Of a DNA stretch of 64,000 nt, positions 62,494 to 64,000 are shown in pieces. How positions within the stretch are numbered: the first letter of the stretch is position 1; every line of letters begins with the position of its first letter. The notes beneath the pieces are model-generated. The model did no database searches, was not told where the DNA came from, and saw nothing but the letters and a program-made list of their open reading frames with translations. Position numbers and translations under genes: made by a program. The DNA lies in the NCBI GenBank assembly GCA_038255255.1, contig JBBSLL010000006.1, forward strand, positions 1-64,000, written 5' to 3'. Origin of the DNA: JBBQNY01 sp038255255. Lineage in GTDB: Bacteria; Pseudomonadota; Gammaproteobacteria; Xanthomonadales; Ahniellaceae.

Positions 62494-63332
62494 GCACGCC
62501 GGCGCAGGCCCTCGTGCAGCAGGTGGCGCGGCTCACCGCGAAGGGCGCGCCGTTTCCGATGGTGCGCGATGCGCTGGTGGCTGCGATCAAGGCCGCCGGC
62601 AGCGGCGAGGGCTGGGCCGAAGATGACGCCGCGCTGCCGCGCATCGAGGCGCGCGCGATCCGCGAGCTGCTGCGCGAGTGGCGCGTGCTGCGCGGGCTGG
62701 TGTTCGATGTGCTGGGGCTCGACAAAACCGTCAAGGCCGCAGTGGGCGCGCCCTTCAAGTTCGACCCCGCGCTGCTCGCCGAGCTGCTGCTGCTCGGCGA
62801 GCGCTACGCACGCGGCGCAGGTGCCAGCGACGGGCCGCTGGTGCGTGCCGCCTGGGCCGCATTCCTGCGCGGCATTGCGAACGCGGCGAGCGATCGCGAC
62901 GTCGAGCAGCTCATCGAGCAGGCCCTCGCGCTGCAGCGCCAGGCCATCGAAGCGCGCGGCCTCGAGCTGGTGCGCAGCGCGGTGGGCCGCGCCTTTCGCA
63001 CGCGCATCGTGAGCGAGCTGCTCAGCGGCCAATACGACGGCATGAACCCGCTGCTGGTAGCTCGCCGCCTGCGCGCGCGCTTCGATGCCGGCGACTACGA
63101 CTGGGAGCGCCTGGCGCGCAGTGAAACCGCGATGGCGCAGAGCGACGGCAAGCTCGAGCAGTACCGCGCCGCGGGCGTCACCGTGGTCGACTACGTGACG
63201 GCCAACGATTCGAAAGTGAGCAAGATATGCCGCCGCCTCGAGGCCGAGGGGCCCTACGCGATCGATCGGGTCCCTGTTCCGGTGCGCGACTCACACCCCA
63301 ACTGCCGGTGCACGATCCTGGCGCGCGAATAG
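62490..63332 (+). CDS. MuF-like minor head / head morphogenesis protein
   Basis: 280 residues from the GTG at 62490 (GTGA overlap). The C-terminal third carries the SPP1 gp7/MuF pattern: ARSETAMAQSDGKLEQYRAA, VTVVDYVTANDSKVSKICRR and the closing metal-like DSHPNCRCTILARE. The N-terminal helices (MVRDALVAAIKAAGSGEGW) are typical. It joins portal and capsid during assembly and enters with DNA in some phages. In usual orders it directly follows the portal; here four genes come between. Confidence 0.85.
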   Translation: MSTPAQALVQQVARLTAKGAPFPMVRDALVAAIKAAGSGEGWAEDDAALPRIEARAIRELLREWRVLRGLVFDVLGLDKTVKAAVGAPFKFDPALLAELLLLGERYARGAGASDGPLVRAAWAAFLRGIANAASDRDVEQLIEQALALQRQAIEARGLELVRSAVGRAFRTRIVSELLSGQYDGMNPLLVARRLRARFDAGDYDWERLARSETAMAQSDGKLEQYRAAGVTVVDYVTANDSKVSKICRRLEAEGPYAIDRVPVPVRDSHPNCRCTILARE

Positions 63333-63354
63333 ACCCCCAGCGAGTGCATCGCTG

Positions 63355-63383
63355 CCCACCGCCCACGCATGGGGGGCGGTGGG
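63355..63383 (+). terminator. Perfect 10-bp hairpin after the MuF-like gene
   Basis: CCCACCGCCC (63355-63364), a 9-base loop and GGGCGGTGGG (63374-63383), placed 22 bp after the MuF-like stop in a 210-bp gap. No T run follows. Further palindromes in the same gap, GGCCGG/CCGGCC and GCACCGCG/CGCGGTGC, make it a structured region that may end the early head transcript or shield the next one. Confidence 0.45.
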
Positions 63384-63542
63384 GAGATTGAGCCCAGGGC
63401 CGGCTGGGTATGCACACCGGCCGCCTTTGGATAATAGACAGATGCACCGCGCGCTGCAGTTCCATCGCGGTGCAGGGCTGCTCTACAACGCACCCACCTG
63501 AACGCCTGCCGACCCGTCGGCCCGCAAGTGGAGCGCGAACCA

Positions 63543-63905
63543 ATGAGCCGCAAGAAATCCGACGTTGACCTGCTCGCCACGCGCGCGCTGCCCATCGCGC
63601 AGATCGATCTCGAGCAGCTCGACGATGCACAACTCGCCGAGATCAAGGCGCAGGAAGAGGCCGACGATTCACCGCGCGCGGGCTTGCTGCGCAACATCGA
63701 GCGCGAGCTCGAAAGCCGCGCCGAAGCCGCGGGCACCACCGACGCGAAGAGCGAGCCGGCGCGCACCATGGCCGACGACGAAGCCGCCGAAGATCCGCTC
63801 GCCTACCAGGCGCCCGACTACGCCGGCCAACTCACCATTCCGCAGGCCGAGTGGCGCCGCGCCAACCTCAAGCCGGTGGGCAACGGCAAGATGGTGAGCA
63901 AGTAA
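63543..63905 (+). CDS. Phage protein, likely scaffold or head accessory
   Basis: 120 residues from the ATG at 63543 (a GTG five codons earlier is possible). Strongly acidic and helical: MSRKKSDVDLLATRALPIAQ, LDDAQLAEIKAQEEADD, then LLRNIERELESRAEAAGT and the tail QLTIPQAEWRRANLKPVGNG. The coiled, charged make-up is like small scaffolding or head-assembly proteins. Context supports a head role; family unrecognised. Confidence 0.6.
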   Translation: MSRKKSDVDLLATRALPIAQIDLEQLDDAQLAEIKAQEEADDSPRAGLLRNIERELESRAEAAGTTDAKSEPARTMADDEAAEDPLAYQAPDYAGQLTIPQAEWRRANLKPVGNGKMVSK

Positions 63906-63909
63906 CACC

Positions 63910-64000
63910 ATGGCAGACGGCAGCCAGCCGCAAGGCATGCAGAGCAAATCGATCCACGCCCGCGTGAAAAACGCGGGCGCGCCGAGCGAGGCGCAGCTGG
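63910..64000 (+). CDS. Start of another phage gene (cut by window edge)
   Basis: The ATG at 63910 opens MADGSQPQGMQSKSIHARVK, then NAGAPSEAQL, and runs off the window. About 30 codons are present. The spacing of 4 bp after the previous gene and phage-like composition suggest the next head gene, such as a prohead protease or capsid-related protein. The short piece gives no family clue. Confidence 0.55.
   Translation, partial: MADGSQPQGMQSKSIHARVKNAGAPSEAQL

Overview
The window is GC-rich (roughly two-thirds G+C by eye) and looks like a gammaproteobacterial chromosome. The order clpS-clpA-infA-aat-(GNAT)-trxB-ftsK-lolA-rarA-serS is the arrangement I associate with Xanthomonas and its relatives. 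Palindromic repeats with a GTAG head, like the REP/SMAG elements of Stenotrophomonas and Xanthomonas, and a phage gene of the XF1762 family point the same way. Xanthomonadales (a Rhodanobacteraceae-like member) is therefore my best guess. It is an inference, not a direct observation.

Layout. 1-4864 (minus): nudJ, mnmA, hflD and acnA (cut by the window edge). 5234-7938: clpS and clpA. 8117-12008: an inserted pair, a secreted protein of unknown function and a five-heme cytochrome c, closed by three REP units. 12145: infA. 12529-16973: a second insertion, a CheB-CheR-PAS-HWE kinase with its receiver. 17039-19910 (minus): aat, a GNAT-like gene and trxB. 20137-27818: ald, ftsK, lolA, rarA, a membrane protein and serS, then tRNA-Ser(UGA) at 27919. 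28132-32716: accessory genes, including a histidine kinase whose membrane domain matches the plant/cyanobacterial ethylene-receptor domain at every ligand and copper residue I could check, with a response regulator. 32837-39326: folD, guaB, guaA, tadA, orn and a Gfo/Idh oxidoreductase. 39440-43745: mscS-like, ppsA and the divergent regulator ppsR. 43726-50006: a YiiX-like gene, the ku-ligD end-joining pair and pgi.

From about 50.0 kb to the right edge the sequence is a prophage with every gene on the plus strand, most joined by 4-bp ATGA or GTGA overlaps. It starts with a replisome-organizer-like gene carrying palindromic iteron-like repeats and a DnaC-type helicase loader. These are followed by an odd low-coding tract, a tyrosine recombinase, and a block of small genes (HTH-like, Gp37/Gp68, zinc-ribbon, XF1762/GNAT-like). 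Then come small and large terminase, portal, three unusual structural-type genes (one built of about 21-residue Ala/Asp-rich repeats), a MuF-like minor head protein and further head genes that run off the edge. No repressor, lysis genes or tail tube genes are visible, so the prophage continues beyond 64 kb.

How the genes work together: the left half is mainly housekeeping, covering protein turnover (ClpSA with Aat, which makes N-degron substrates for ClpS), tRNA decoding (MnmA, TadA, SerS, tRNA-Ser), purine and folate synthesis (FolD, GuaB, GuaA), gluconeogenesis with its switch (PpsA/PpsR) and DNA maintenance (FtsK, RarA, Ku/LigD). Environmental sensing and redox genes have been added at what look like preferred insertion points between the conserved blocks.
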